A stretch of DNA of 64,000 nt from Halorussus salilacus (GCF_024138125.1 NZ_CP099993.1:2170001-2234000); one strand, 5' to 3'. Positions 33,903 through 42,666 are shown, counted from the first letter of the stretch. Notes: generated from the letters alone by a model not told the origin. Made by a program: numbers and translations.

Positions 33903-34274
33903 GTGACCGAGGACAATCCCATCGAAGGACAGGTGCTGGTGCTCACCGCCGCGAAGGCGAGCGTCGGCGGAAAGCGTCTGCCCGACCTCGTGGCCGAGGC
34001 CCGCCGGGCGGTCGAACCCCGGGCCGACGAACTCCGGCGGTCCTACGAGTGCGTCCACGAGGACGACGTGCGCGTCGTCTTCCTCGCGCCCGAGGACTTC
34101 TGGGTCGACGTGGGCGAGGACCTCGGGTGGTCCCGGCGGGAGTACGAGGCGGTCGCGCGCGCCCACGCCGAGCAACTCCTCCGGGTCGGCAGGCGCGAGG
34201 ACCGACTCGCGGAGTTCGAGACCGCGCTGGACCTCCGGGAGGCGGTCGTGGTCGGTGCGGGCTCGCTGGAATAG
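33903..34274 (+). CDS. Haloarchaeal protein of unknown function, SAMP operon
   Basis: 123 residues, starting with GTG. Sequence features are GKRLPDLVAEARRAVEPRADELRRSYECVHEDDVRVVFLAPEDFWVDVGEDLGW. It is acidic, without signal or membrane helices. No known family is recognised. It lies 20 bp after the DUF1952-like gene in the same direction and is likely cotranscribed. Confidence 0.7.
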   Translation: MTEDNPIEGQVLVLTAAKASVGGKRLPDLVAEARRAVEPRADELRRSYECVHEDDVRVVFLAPEDFWVDVGEDLGWSRREYEAVARAHAEQLLRVGRREDRLAEFETALDLREAVVVGAGSLE

Positions 34275-34328
34275 ACGATTCTCGGTTCTGATTCGCCCCG
34301 ACTTCCAATCGGATCGAATTTCGACCCA

Positions 34329-34380
34329 CGCAGTCGATTGAGGAGGGATGTGGCCCGCGGTTGCGTGCAGTTGCGGTACT
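34329..34380 (+). repeat. Fragment resembling the end of repeat B
   Basis: ACGCAGTCGATTGAGGAGGG followed by ATGTGGCCCGCGGTTGCG matches the tail of repeat B copy 1 (20988-21028) at most positions. It appears to be a truncated copy. Confidence 0.45.
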
Positions 34381-34547
34381 CAGTGGTGACGCGAGTCGCT
34401 AGCTCTGGCTCTCGCGGTTCGGTCTACCCGAGGCCAGTGGCTACCACTCACGTTCGACTCTCTCAGTTTCCCACCGAGTAACAACCGCGAGCAGACGGAG
34501 TGTTCTTCCATCGGAGGATTCACGGCCCGAGACGCCAACCACGACGT

Positions 34548-35420
34548 ATGACACCGACCCTCGAACGAATCGCCGTCCACCCGGTCAAGTCGCTCGACCC
34601 CGAGCCCCGCGAGCGCGTCCGGATCGCCGAGCGCGGCGCGCTCGCAGGCGACCGCGAGTACGCCATCGTCGACTCGCCCGCCGGGGAATCCCACGACCCC
34701 GAGCGCGCCTCCGTCGGCGGAGACGGCGACTACGTCAACGGCAAGCGCACCGACGCGGTCCACCGCCTGCGGTCGTCGTTCGACCCCGACGAGCGGACCC
34801 TGACGCTTCGCCTGCAGGGCGAAGACGAGCGCCGAGTGTTCGACCTCGACGACTGCGCCGAGTTGAACGACTGGCTGAGCGACTACTTCGACCGGCCCGT
34901 GAGCGTCCGGCGCGAACCCGCGGGCGGCTACCCGGACGACCGCGAGGCGTCGGGGCCGACGGTCGTCTCCACCGCGACGCTCCGGGAGGTGGCGTCGTGG
35001 TTCCCGGACGTGGACCTTGCCGGAGCGCGCAGACGCTTCAGGGCGAGCCTCGAAATCGGGGGCGTCCCGGCGTTCTGGGAGGACCGGCTCTTCGGCCACC
35101 CCGGCGAGGTCGTCGCGTTCGAGGTCGGCGACGTGCGCTTCGAGGGCGTCAGACCCTGCTCGCGCTGTGTCGTCCCGGCGCGCGACCCCGATACGGGCGA
35201 GCCGACCGAGGGGTTCCGCGAGACGTTCCTCGAAGGGCGCGAAGCGACCCTCCCCGAGTGGGCCGACTCCGGGCGACTCGACCACTACTACCAGCTGATG
35301 GTCAACACCCGCGTGCCCGAATCCGAGTGGGGCGAGGAGATCGCGGTCGGCGACGAAGTCCGGGTCGTCGGGGTCCGACCCGAGGATTCCTCCGAGGAGG
35401 CGGGCGCTTCCGAGAGTTAG
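34548..35420 (+). CDS. MOSC domain protein (mARC-like)
   Basis: 290 residues. The N-terminal MOSC beta-barrel part starts LERIAVHPVKSLDPEPRERV. The C-terminal MOSC domain has the Mo-cofactor Cys in FEGVRPCSRCVVPARDPDTGEP. Relatives carry molybdenum cofactor in amidoxime-reducing enzymes or transfer sulfur. The position between SAMP/MoaD genes and an aldehyde ferredoxin oxidoreductase fits a Mo/W cofactor neighbourhood. The last codons lie in a tandem duplication shared with the convergent gene. Confidence 0.85.
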   Translation: MTPTLERIAVHPVKSLDPEPRERVRIAERGALAGDREYAIVDSPAGESHDPERASVGGDGDYVNGKRTDAVHRLRSSFDPDERTLTLRLQGEDERRVFDLDDCAELNDWLSDYFDRPVSVRREPAGGYPDDREASGPTVVSTATLREVASWFPDVDLAGARRRFRASLEIGGVPAFWEDRLFGHPGEVVAFEVGDVRFEGVRPCSRCVVPARDPDTGEPTEGFRETFLEGREATLPEWADSGRLDHYYQLMVNTRVPESEWGEEIAVGDEVRVVGVRPEDSSEEAGASES

Positions 35421-35444
35421 TCCGAGGAGGCGGGCGCTTCCGAG
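35391..35444. repeat. 24-bp tandem duplication across two convergent gene ends
   Basis: TCCGAGGAGGCGGGCGCTTC plus CGAG occurs at 35391-35414 and again at 35421-35444. The first copy encodes the MOSC C-terminus (SEEAGASES), and the second, on the other strand, encodes the end of the trans-sulfuration protein (SEAPASSD). Confidence 0.9.
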
Positions 35445-36736
35445 GCGTCGGTCGTCTCGGCGGTCTCCGACGCGTCGGAGACCGCCGAGTCCTCTGGCGC
35501 GTCGGCCCGACCGGCCTCCATCGCGTCGAAGCCGCGTTCGAGGTCTTCGAGCAGGTCCTTGGGGTGTTCGACGCCCACCGACACCCGCAGAAGCGTATCG
35601 GTAATCCCGAGATCCGCGCGCTCCTCGGCGGGGAGCGGCGAGTGAGTCATGCTCGCGGGATGCTCGATGAGGCTCTCGACGCCGCCGAGGCTGACCGCGA
35701 GGGTGAACTCCTCTAAGGCGGCGACGAACCGCTCGACGTCGGCGAGGTCGCCGTCGAGTTCGAACGAGAGGACGCCGCCGTGGCCGTCCATCTGGTCGTC
35801 GGCGAGGTCGTGCTGGGGGTGAGACTCCAGTCCGGGGTAGTGGACGGCCGCGACCGCGTCGTGGGAGTCGAGGTACGCGGCGACCTCCGCGGCGTTGGTC
35901 TCGTGCTGGCGCATTCGGAGGGGAAGGGTCTTGAGCCCCCGGAGGACCAGATACGAGTCGAACGGCGCGAGGACGTTGCCCATCCCGACCTGCTGGAGGA
36001 AGCCGACGGCCTCGGCGTAGTCGTCGTCAGACGTGACCGCCACGCCGCCCAGCGAGTCGCTGTGGCCGTTGATGTACTTGGTGGTACTGTGGACCACCAC
36101 GTCGGCACCGAGTTCGAGCGGGCGCTGGAAGTACGGTCCCATGAAGGTGTTGTCGACTCCCAGGAGGGCGTCGTGGTCGTCGGCGATGGCGGCCATCTCC
36201 TCGATGTCGCAGAGTCGCAGGAGCGGATTGGTCGGCGTCTCCATCCAGAGCAGGGCGGTCTCGTCGGTGGTCGCGGCCCGGACCGCGTCGGGGTCGGTGG
36301 CGTCGACGAAGTCGACCGCGACGTTCAGCTTCTCGCCGAAGAGCTCCTTGAGCATCGTGTTGGTCCCGCCGTAGAGGTCCTCGAAGGCGACGACGTGGTC
36401 GCCCGGTTCGACCGCGGCCATCACGCTCGCGACGATGGCGCTGGTGCCCGAGGCGAAGGCCATGGCGTGGTCGCCGCCCTCCAGCGCGGCGAGTCGCTTC
36501 TCGACCGCGTGGCGGGTCGGGTTCGACAGCCGCGAGTAGAGGAACTGGTCGGCGTCGGGGTCGAGGTCTTCGAGGGCGGTGTCCATGTCGATGCCCTCGA
36601 CCGCGTAGGTGGACGTGAGATGTACGGGAGAGGTCACGTCCCCCACGCCGTTCGAGAGGTCCGGTTCCTCGCCGTGGGTGACCGCGAGGGTTTCGAAGCG
36701 CTTGTCGCCGGTCCGGGACAGGTCTTCCGAGGACAT
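35417..36736 (-). CDS. PLP-dependent trans-sulfuration enzyme (cystathionine gamma-synthase/lyase family)
   Basis: 439 residues. The PLP lysine is in VVHSTTKYINGHSDSLGG. Other blocks are PVHLTSTYAVEG, YSRLSNPTRHAVEKRLAALEGG and GGVESLIEHPASMTHSPLP. It acts in cysteine/methionine interconversion; synthase, lyase or O-acylhomoserine sulfhydrylase cannot be separated by eye. A Ser/Glu/Thr/Ala-rich tail of about 30 residues is unusual and is partly encoded by a tandem duplication. Confidence 0.88.
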   Translation of the reverse strand: MSSEDLSRTGDKRFETLAVTHGEEPDLSNGVGDVTSPVHLTSTYAVEGIDMDTALEDLDPDADQFLYSRLSNPTRHAVEKRLAALEGGDHAMAFASGTSAIVASVMAAVEPGDHVVAFEDLYGGTNTMLKELFGEKLNVAVDFVDATDPDAVRAATTDETALLWMETPTNPLLRLCDIEEMAAIADDHDALLGVDNTFMGPYFQRPLELGADVVVHSTTKYINGHSDSLGGVAVTSDDDYAEAVGFLQQVGMGNVLAPFDSYLVLRGLKTLPLRMRQHETNAAEVAAYLDSHDAVAAVHYPGLESHPQHDLADDQMDGHGGVLSFELDGDLADVERFVAALEEFTLAVSLGGVESLIEHPASMTHSPLPAEERADLGITDTLLRVSVGVEHPKDLLEDLERGFDAMEAGRADAPEDSAVSDASETAETTDASEAPASSD

Positions 36737-36919
36737 TGGGAACGGGAGAATCCGCGACGCTCAGCCATATCATTCCTTCGACTGCGTAATGCACCGAAAG
36801 AATGAGCCCGTGCGAAACATTACCTCGGCGAATATCGCCGATACGTGCCGGACGTTCGTGGGAAAATTCAAGCCGGGAGCGTCCCGGGCGCAGTCGGTGC
36901 GCGGTCGGGTCGCGCCGGG

Positions 36920-37408
36920 TCAGGCCGCGCGGGCGTAGACGTTCTCGGTCCGGGTCGTCCCGTCGAGTTGGGTTTCGGCTTCCCCGGTCTTCTCGAAGCC
37001 GTGGGACTCGTAGAACGCGTTGCCCATCTCGTTGTCGGCCAGCACCATCGCCTGCATCCGCTCGGCACCCATCTCCCGGAGTCGCTCCTCCATCGCCGCC
37101 AGCAGGTCGGTTCCGATGCCCTCGTTCCAGCGGTCGGGGTGGACGTAGAGGCGGAGCACGTCGCCGTCTCCGTTATCGGTTGCGCCGTGCGAGAAACCGA
37201 TGACAGCGCCGTCGTCGTCCACCGCGACCAGACACACCTGCTCGTCGTCGCCGATGATGCGGGTCATCGTCTCCTCGGCGTACCACTCCGAGACGGCGTC
37301 GTCGATGACCGATTCGGGAACTGCGTCGGCGTACGCTCGCTTCCACGATTCGCGGGCGACCGAGCGAATGGTCGAGATGTCGTCCTCGGTTGCTTCTCGG
37401 ATATCCAT
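36920..37408 (-). CDS. GNAT family acetyltransferase
   Basis: 162 residues. It starts MDIREATEDDISTIRSVARESWKRAY. The acetyl-CoA motif is LRLYVHPDRWNEGIGTDLLAAMEERLR, followed by VLADNEMGNAFYESHGFEKTGE. The substrate is unknown. The upstream extension of five residues in the open frame is not needed. Confidence 0.85.
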   Translation of the reverse strand: MDIREATEDDISTIRSVARESWKRAYADAVPESVIDDAVSEWYAEETMTRIIGDDEQVCLVAVDDDGAVIGFSHGATDNGDGDVLRLYVHPDRWNEGIGTDLLAAMEERLREMGAERMQAMVLADNEMGNAFYESHGFEKTGEAETQLDGTTRTENVYARAA

Positions 37409-37523
37409 GCAGGTGAGTGCCACGGACGAGTGGTTAGCCGTGCCGGTCGGTTTCGTCGGAAGTCGTGGCTGAGGGATGAGAAGTGCGGGATTCGATAAGA
37501 GGCGGAAGGTCCGAGGAAAGTCG

Positions 37524-39449
37524 TTAGTCGTCGCCCGAGGCCGCCGCGCCGCCGCTACTGACGCCCGTGCCCGGTCCCACGTCGATGCCTAGCTCGTCGA
37601 GTTTCTCGTCGGGAACCACGCCGTCCTCCCAGTCGCGGACCTCGTAGTACTCCTCTTTGAGCTGGTCGAGTTCCACGAGCGACCCCTCGGAGCCGCCCTG
37701 ACCCGGAATCGCCTTGGGTTCGCCCTCCACGAATCGGACCGGCAGGTCGTCGTCGCTGCCGTCGAAGCCGACGAGGTTGTTGTAGTAGCGTTCGAGGTTG
37801 TAGATGCGCTCGCCCGCCTCCAGCAGGTCGTCCTCGGTCACGTCGAGGCCGGTCATGCCAGCGTACTGGAGGACGTACTCCTCGATGCCCTCCGCGAAGG
37901 CGTTGAACTTGCAGATGTCGAAGCTGTCCGAGATGGCGTGGAGGTCCTGGAAGGTCGCGCAGAGTTCGCCCTTCCCCTCGGCCTCGCCCGGGTCGACCTT
38001 CTCGGGAATCCCGAGAAGCTCCGCCGCGGGGGTGTACCCCCGGAGGTGGCAGGCACCGCGGTTCGAGGTGGCGTAGCCGATTGCCATCCCCTTCATCGCG
38101 CGGGGGTCGTAGGCCGCCATGGTCTGGCCCTTCACGTCGAGGCTCATGTCCCCGTCGCCCAGCTCCTCGGCGGCGCGCTTCGCGCCTTCGGCGAGCAGGT
38201 CGGCGAGTTCGTCCTCGCGGTGGGCCACGCGCTCTATCATCTCGATCATGGTGTCGGCGTCGCCCCAGTCCAATCCTTCGTCGAGCAGGCCCTCCTCGGT
38301 GGCCTCCATCGCCATCGCCATGGTGTTGCCCATCTCGATGGTGTCGACCGCCATGTCGTTACACCGGTCTATCATCATCGCGACCTTGTCGCGGTCGTCC
38401 GACCCGGAGTTGGGCCCCAGCGCCCACGCCGACTCGTACTCGTAGGACTCCATCCGGACGTTGTGGTCCTCGCCCTTGTGGTGGACGTCGACCTCGACCT
38501 CCTTCTTGCAGGCGACGGGACACGAGTGGCAGGTGGGCTCGTCGACGAGGATGTTCTCGCGGACGTTCTCGCCCGAGACGTTCTCGGCGTCGATGTCGGG
38601 GTCCTCGGCCTCCGAGTAGCTGGTCGTGGAGGTGAACTGGGCGTTCTTCGTCGGCAGGCCGTCCATCTCGTTGGTGACGTTCATCAGAACGTTGGTGCCG
38701 TACAGCGACAGGCCGCCCTCGTTCGGGGCGGTCACGTCCGACTCCTGGATGACCCGCATCGCCTGCTTGTGGCCCTCCTGGAACGTCTCCTGATCGGCGG
38801 GCTTGGGCATCTTGGTCGAGGACTTGATAACGACCGCCTTGAGGTTCTTCGACCCCATCACCGCGCCGGTGCCGCCCCGACCGCTCGCGCGGTCGTCCTC
38901 GTTGATGATGCAGGCGTACCGGACCCCGTTCTCGCCCCCGGGTCCGATGGCCATCGCCGAGAGGTTCTTGCCGAACTGGCCCTCTACCTCGTCTTCGAGT
39001 TCGTCGAGCGTGCCGTGGACGCCACGGCCCCAGAGGTGGGAGGCGTCCCGGAGCTCGACCTCGCCGTCCTCGACGACGGCGTAGACGGGCTCGTCGGCCT
39101 TGCCCTCGAACAGCAGGCCGTCGAAGCCAGCCCACTTGAGGCGCGCGCCCGACCAGCCGCCGTGGTGGCTGTCGGTGACGGTGTTCGTGAGCGGCGACTT
39201 GGTGCACACCGCGATTCGGCCGCTCATCACGGTCTGGGTGCCGGTGAGCGGGCCGTTCATGAACGCGAGCAGGTTGTCGGGGCCGAGCGGGTCGACCTCG
39301 GGTCCGTTGTCGAACACGTACTTCACGCCGAGTCCGCGCGCGCCGATGTACTTCTCGGCGTCCTCGTCGTCGATACCTTCGTACCCTACCCCCTCCTCTG
39401 TCAGGTCCACGCGGGCGACGTGGTCGTGGAATCCGCCTAAGTCAGTCAT
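37524..39449 (-). CDS. Tungsten-type aldehyde ferredoxin oxidoreductase
   Basis: 641 residues, full length. It oxidises aldehydes to acids with a tungstopterin and one 4Fe-4S cluster. Cluster ligands are in PTCHSCPVACKK (about 305-312) and the distal Cys in SFDICKFNAF (about 511). Pterin-binding blocks include GARGLGVKYVFDNGPEVDPL, AIGPGGENGVRYACI, RASGRGGTGAVMGSKNLKAV and YATSNRGACHLRGY. The C-terminus is a low-complexity Gly/Ser/Ala tail. It is a single gene; the nearby SAMP/MoaD and MOSC genes could supply cofactor sulfur. Confidence 0.93.
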   Translation of the reverse strand: MTDLGGFHDHVARVDLTEEGVGYEGIDDEDAEKYIGARGLGVKYVFDNGPEVDPLGPDNLLAFMNGPLTGTQTVMSGRIAVCTKSPLTNTVTDSHHGGWSGARLKWAGFDGLLFEGKADEPVYAVVEDGEVELRDASHLWGRGVHGTLDELEDEVEGQFGKNLSAMAIGPGGENGVRYACIINEDDRASGRGGTGAVMGSKNLKAVVIKSSTKMPKPADQETFQEGHKQAMRVIQESDVTAPNEGGLSLYGTNVLMNVTNEMDGLPTKNAQFTSTTSYSEAEDPDIDAENVSGENVRENILVDEPTCHSCPVACKKEVEVDVHHKGEDHNVRMESYEYESAWALGPNSGSDDRDKVAMMIDRCNDMAVDTIEMGNTMAMAMEATEEGLLDEGLDWGDADTMIEMIERVAHREDELADLLAEGAKRAAEELGDGDMSLDVKGQTMAAYDPRAMKGMAIGYATSNRGACHLRGYTPAAELLGIPEKVDPGEAEGKGELCATFQDLHAISDSFDICKFNAFAEGIEEYVLQYAGMTGLDVTEDDLLEAGERIYNLERYYNNLVGFDGSDDDLPVRFVEGEPKAIPGQGGSEGSLVELDQLKEEYYEVRDWEDGVVPDEKLDELGIDVGPGTGVSSGGAAASGDD

Positions 39450-39629
39450 GGTAACGTCGTATCCTTATTATGGGCCGCAAACGGGTTAGTCATTGCCGTA
39501 CCGGCGTAACCGATTCGGGTTACGTCACCCGCGTCCGACAGGCCAAAATTCGAGTCGCGGACACGGGCGAGGGCCTTGGCCGCCCGCCGACCGCCGCCTT
39601 TTACGGCCGGGGGTGCGAAGGCCCGACCG

Positions 39630-40058
39630 ATGAACGTCGACGGGTTCGAACCGCCCGGATGGGTCCGCTGGCTCGGCGTCGCGGTCGTCGCGGGCGTCAT
39701 CTGCTACAGTTCGCTGATAGAGCCGCCCTCGGCCGGAATCCCCTCGACCGGCCCCTTCGGACTCGTCGGCATCGACAAGTGGCTCCACCTGCTCGCGTAC
39801 GCCGGACTCGTCGGGTCGCTCGCGTACGCGCTCGCGACCCGGCGCGACCCCGCCAGCGCGGCGACCGCCGCGCTGGCGGTCCTGCTCGCGTTCGCGTACG
39901 GAATCGGCATCGAGTTCGGACAGGCAGTGGTTCCGACGCGCGCGTTCTCGACGGGCGACATCGCGGCGAACGCGGTCGGCGTGGCGCTCGGGGCGGTCTG
40001 CTGGCATCTCCTCGTCGGGGTGGCCGAACGAGTCGGCGTGGACCTCTCGGCGACGTAG
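39630..40058 (+). CDS. VanZ-like membrane protein
   Basis: 142 residues with four membrane helices. The VanZ signature is visible as GIDKWLHLLAYAGL and GIGIEFGQ...RAFSTGDIAANAVGVALG. The family function is unclear, with roles in lipid-like envelope processes in bacteria. CCTTTTACGG (39597-39606) is a TATA at leaderless distance from the ATG at 39630, which supports this start over longer frames. Confidence 0.85.
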   Translation: MNVDGFEPPGWVRWLGVAVVAGVICYSSLIEPPSAGIPSTGPFGLVGIDKWLHLLAYAGLVGSLAYALATRRDPASAATAALAVLLAFAYGIGIEFGQAVVPTRAFSTGDIAANAVGVALGAVCWHLLVGVAERVGVDLSAT

Positions 40059-40413
40059 TTCGTGGGTATTCAGGGTGTATCGGAGGCGAACCGTTCCACC
40101 GAGGGTGGGAATGAAAGGGGCCGCCCGGTCGATCCCTCCCGGACGAAGCAAGCACCGCAGGGAGCGAAGCGACCGAGGAGCACAGCGAGTCCCGGAGGGT
40201 CGAGCGGGCGGGGGCTTTCGAGGACCGACTCACGGTGGACTGGCCAGCGTGTCGACTCGTATCCTCTCCTCTAACGATTCGTAGCGAGCGGGCGGAGGCT
40301 TTCGGGACGTTTGTTGTCCTTCCACCTGACGGGGAAGCGCAGATACAGGGGGACTCTCGTAACGAAACTCGTCTCCGAAGCCGATTTACGCGACCGACCG
40401 CTATCCACCCCCA
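40059..40413. other. Intergenic region holding structured repeat A
   Basis: 355 bp. It contains repeat A copy 3 and an additional right arm at 40281-40304. The last 30 bp carry the TATA-like GATTTACGC (40381-40389) of the RaSEA gene. No protein gene is seen. Confidence 0.6.
40113..40219 (-). repeat. Structured repeat A, copy 3
   Basis: 107 nt. The left end is GAAAGGGGCCGCCCGGTCGA and the right end GTCGAGCGGGCGGGGGCTTTC, with a long inner stem (ATCCCTCCCGGAC / GTCCCGGAGGGT). The centre (about 40147-40189) is a copy of the repeat B linker-hairpin core. An extra right arm, GCGAGCGGGCGGAGGCTTTC, lies at 40285-40304. Confidence 0.7.
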
Positions 40414-41499
40414 ATGAGCAAGCCGAGCCCGGACGTCTACGAGCAGGGGCGGGGGATGGACGCGCACAACAAGGTGATGCGCGAGATTCGCGCCCGGAAG
40501 GACGAGACCTACGACCCCCACGAGCCCACCCGGGTCTGGATAGACGAGGACCGCACCCCCGGCGGCGTCTACCAGAGTCTCACCATCATCCTCAACACCG
40601 GCGGGTGTCGGTGGGCGCGTGCCGGAGGGTGCACCATGTGCGGGTACGTCGCCGAATCGGTCGAGGGCGGCTCCGTGGCCCACGACGCGCTGATGGACCA
40701 GATAGAGGCGTGTCTCGAACACGAGCGCGAGCAGATAGAGGCGGGCGAGGCCGACGGCGAATCGGGCCTCGTCAAAATCTACACCTCCGGGTCGTTCCTC
40801 GACGAGCGCGAGGTCGGCGGGGAAACGCGGCGGGCCATCGCCGAGACGTTCGCCGACCGCGAGCGCATCGTGGTCGAGAGCCTCCCGGACTTCGTCGAGC
40901 GCGAGAAGATCGAGGACTTCACCGAGCAGGGACTGGAAACCGACGTGGCAATCGGCCTCGAAACCGCCACCGACCGGGTGCGCCACGACTGCGTGAACAA
41001 GTACTTCGACTTCGAGGACTTCGTCGCGGCGAGCGAGCACGCCGAGGAGGCGGGCGCGGGCATCAAGGCCTACCTCCTGATGAAGCCGCCGTTCCTCAGC
41101 GAAGCGGAGGCCGTCGAGGACATGAAATACTCGGTCCGCAAGTGCGCCGAGTACGCCCACACCGTCTCGATGAACCCGACCAACGTCCAGCGCTACACCA
41201 TGGTCGACGAACTCTACTTCCGGGACGGCTACCGGCCGCCGTGGCTCTGGTCGGTCGCCGAGGTGCTCGAAGACACCGCCGACGCCGACGCCATCGTGGT
41301 CTCGGACCCCGTGGGCCACGGGAGCGACCGCGGCCCGCACAACTGCGGGGAGTGCGACGACCGGGTCCAGAAGGCCATCAAGGATTTCGACATCCGCCAA
41401 GACCCCTCGGTGTTCTCGGAGGTCACCTGCGAGTGCGAGGCGACGTGGGAGGCCGTGATCGAGCGCGAGCGGAGCTACAGCCTGCCGCTGGCGCGGTAG
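40414..41499 (+). CDS. raSEA: Archaeosine biosynthesis radical SAM protein RaSEA
   Basis: 361 residues. It works with ArcS to turn the lysine-bearing preQ0 base at tRNA position 15 into archaeosine. The unusual radical-SAM triad is CRWARAGGCTMC (Cys65, Cys73, Cys76, spacing C-x7-C-x2-C), typical of this family. IGLETATDRVRHDCVNKYF and AYLLMKPPFLSEAEA are further conserved blocks, and a C-terminal Cys cluster (HNCGECDD, TCECEA) may bind zinc or a second cluster. TATA about 28 nt upstream. arcS and tgtA are 5 and 12 kb away. Confidence 0.9.
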   Translation: MSKPSPDVYEQGRGMDAHNKVMREIRARKDETYDPHEPTRVWIDEDRTPGGVYQSLTIILNTGGCRWARAGGCTMCGYVAESVEGGSVAHDALMDQIEACLEHEREQIEAGEADGESGLVKIYTSGSFLDEREVGGETRRAIAETFADRERIVVESLPDFVEREKIEDFTEQGLETDVAIGLETATDRVRHDCVNKYFDFEDFVAASEHAEEAGAGIKAYLLMKPPFLSEAEAVEDMKYSVRKCAEYAHTVSMNPTNVQRYTMVDELYFRDGYRPPWLWSVAEVLEDTADADAIVVSDPVGHGSDRGPHNCGECDDRVQKAIKDFDIRQDPSVFSEVTCECEATWEAVIERERSYSLPLAR

Positions 41500-41644
41500 G
41501 ACCCCGTTTCCCGGTCCGACGCGCTCGATTCGGGCCCGACGGAGTCCCGGGTCGGGCGAACGGTTTCCGCCCTCGTTTCCCCGGTTCAGACCAGCTTTCC
41601 CGGACGTAGGACCACCCTACCACGCGGATACGGCCCGGATAACA

Positions 41645-41750
41645 AAGTCCTCGCCCGGCCTCCGAACCAACCGGGGGTGGCACATCGAGGGCGACGCGTC
41701 CGGCGACCGGGGGAGTTCGCCGGACGCCGCCGACCCGATGTGCGGACACG
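41645..41750 (+). promoter_or_regulatory. Structured leader before a 41-codon gene
   Basis: A TATA-like GGATAACAAAG lies at 41637-41647. Downstream, GCACATCG (41680-41687) pairs with CGATGTGC (41736-41743), enclosing a second stem GCGTCCGGCGA (41696-41706) with TCGCCGGACGC (41717-41727). The outer stem ends 7 nt before the ATG at 41751, so folding could control translation. Confidence 0.4.
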
Positions 41751-41876
41751 ATGTCCGAGGGATGGGGCGACTTCGAAACGATCTTCTGCTCGAACGGGTG
41801 GATAGAGATACGCAACCGCCAGGAGAGCGACGACCAGTGGATAGCGACCGACGAGCCGGTCGAGATAGAGCGATGA
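41751..41876 (+). CDS. 41-residue small protein
   Basis: The protein starts MSEGWGDFETIFCSNGWIEI and continues to a C-terminal PVEIER. The Trp/Phe-rich start, a NGWIEIRNR strand and an acidic WIATDEPVEI strand look like a tiny beta protein of a kind common in haloarchaea (DUF7331-like, from memory). Codon use is typical. The stop codon overlaps the ATG of the next small gene (ATGA), indicating coupled translation. It was found by reading the frame, not by length. Confidence 0.6.
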   Translation: MSEGWGDFETIFCSNGWIEIRNRQESDDQWIATDEPVEIER

Positions 41877-41992
41877 CGGTCACCGCGGGACCGTTCTCGA
41901 CGTGGTCGCTACTCGTCGTCGTGGGGTGGATGGTCGTCTTGACGGTCGTCTGGCTCCTGCTCGTCGCCCACGGGCGGCGGTCGCCGGGTTAG
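41873..41992 (+). CDS. 39-residue single-helix membrane protein
   Basis: It starts MTVTAGPFSTWSLLVVVGW and has one membrane helix (about 10-33), followed by a basic end (HGRRSPG), so the C-terminus is probably inside. Its ATG overlaps the stop of the preceding 41-residue gene. Its own stop overlaps the convergent purQ gene. Role unknown. Confidence 0.5.
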   Translation: MTVTAGPFSTWSLLVVVGWMVVLTVVWLLLVAHGRRSPG

Positions 41993-42666
41993 TTCTCGAA
42001 CCCGTGCAAAATGCCCTGCCCGTCGGTCTCTCCGATGTCGGGCAGGGTGATGCGCTCGGGGTGGGGCATTAGCACCGCCACGTTCTCGTTCTCGCCAGCG
42101 ACGCCAGCGACGTTCTCCTTCGAGCCGTTGGGATTCGCTTCGGGCGTCACGTCGCCGTCCTCGTCGCAGTACCGAAAGAGGACGCGGTCCTCGTCGTTCA
42201 GTTCCGCGAGGCGGTCGTCGGTGACCTCGAACCGGCCCTCGCCGTGGGCGATGGGGAGTTCGACGACCTCGCCCTCGTCGTACGCGCTGGTCCACGGGGT
42301 GTCTGCGTTCTCGACCCGGACGTGGACGCGCTCGCACTGGAACCGCGCGGAGGCGTTCGTGGTGAACGCGCCGGGCGTGAGCCGGGACTCGCTGCCGATC
42401 TGCGCGCCGTTGCAGACGCCGAGGACGGGCACGCCCTCGGCGGCGGCCTCCCGGACCTCCGCCAGTATGGGGCTATTCGCGGCGATTGCCCCCGCGCGGA
42501 GGTAGTCGCCGTACGAGAACCCGCCCGGGAGCATCACGCCCGAGACGCCCTCGGGAAGGCCCTCCTCGTGCCAGACGAGTTCGGCGTCGATGCCGAGGTG
42601 GGAGAGCGCGCGCTCGGCGTCCCGGTCGCAGTTGCTCCCGCCGAACTGGACGATGGCGACCGTCAT
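41989..42666 (-). CDS. purQ: Phosphoribosylformylglycinamidine synthase, glutaminase subunit
   Basis: 225 residues. It supplies ammonia from glutamine for FGAM formation in purine synthesis. The nucleophile is Cys85 in VLGVCNGAQIG, and the His/Glu pair is in LMPHPERITLPD. The start codon overlaps the stop of purS by 4 bp, so the two are cotranscribed. The complex partner PurL is not in the window. Confidence 0.95.
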   Translation of the reverse strand: MTVAIVQFGGSNCDRDAERALSHLGIDAELVWHEEGLPEGVSGVMLPGGFSYGDYLRAGAIAANSPILAEVREAAAEGVPVLGVCNGAQIGSESRLTPGAFTTNASARFQCERVHVRVENADTPWTSAYDEGEVVELPIAHGEGRFEVTDDRLAELNDEDRVLFRYCDEDGDVTPEANPNGSKENVAGVAGENENVAVLMPHPERITLPDIGETDGQGILHGFEN

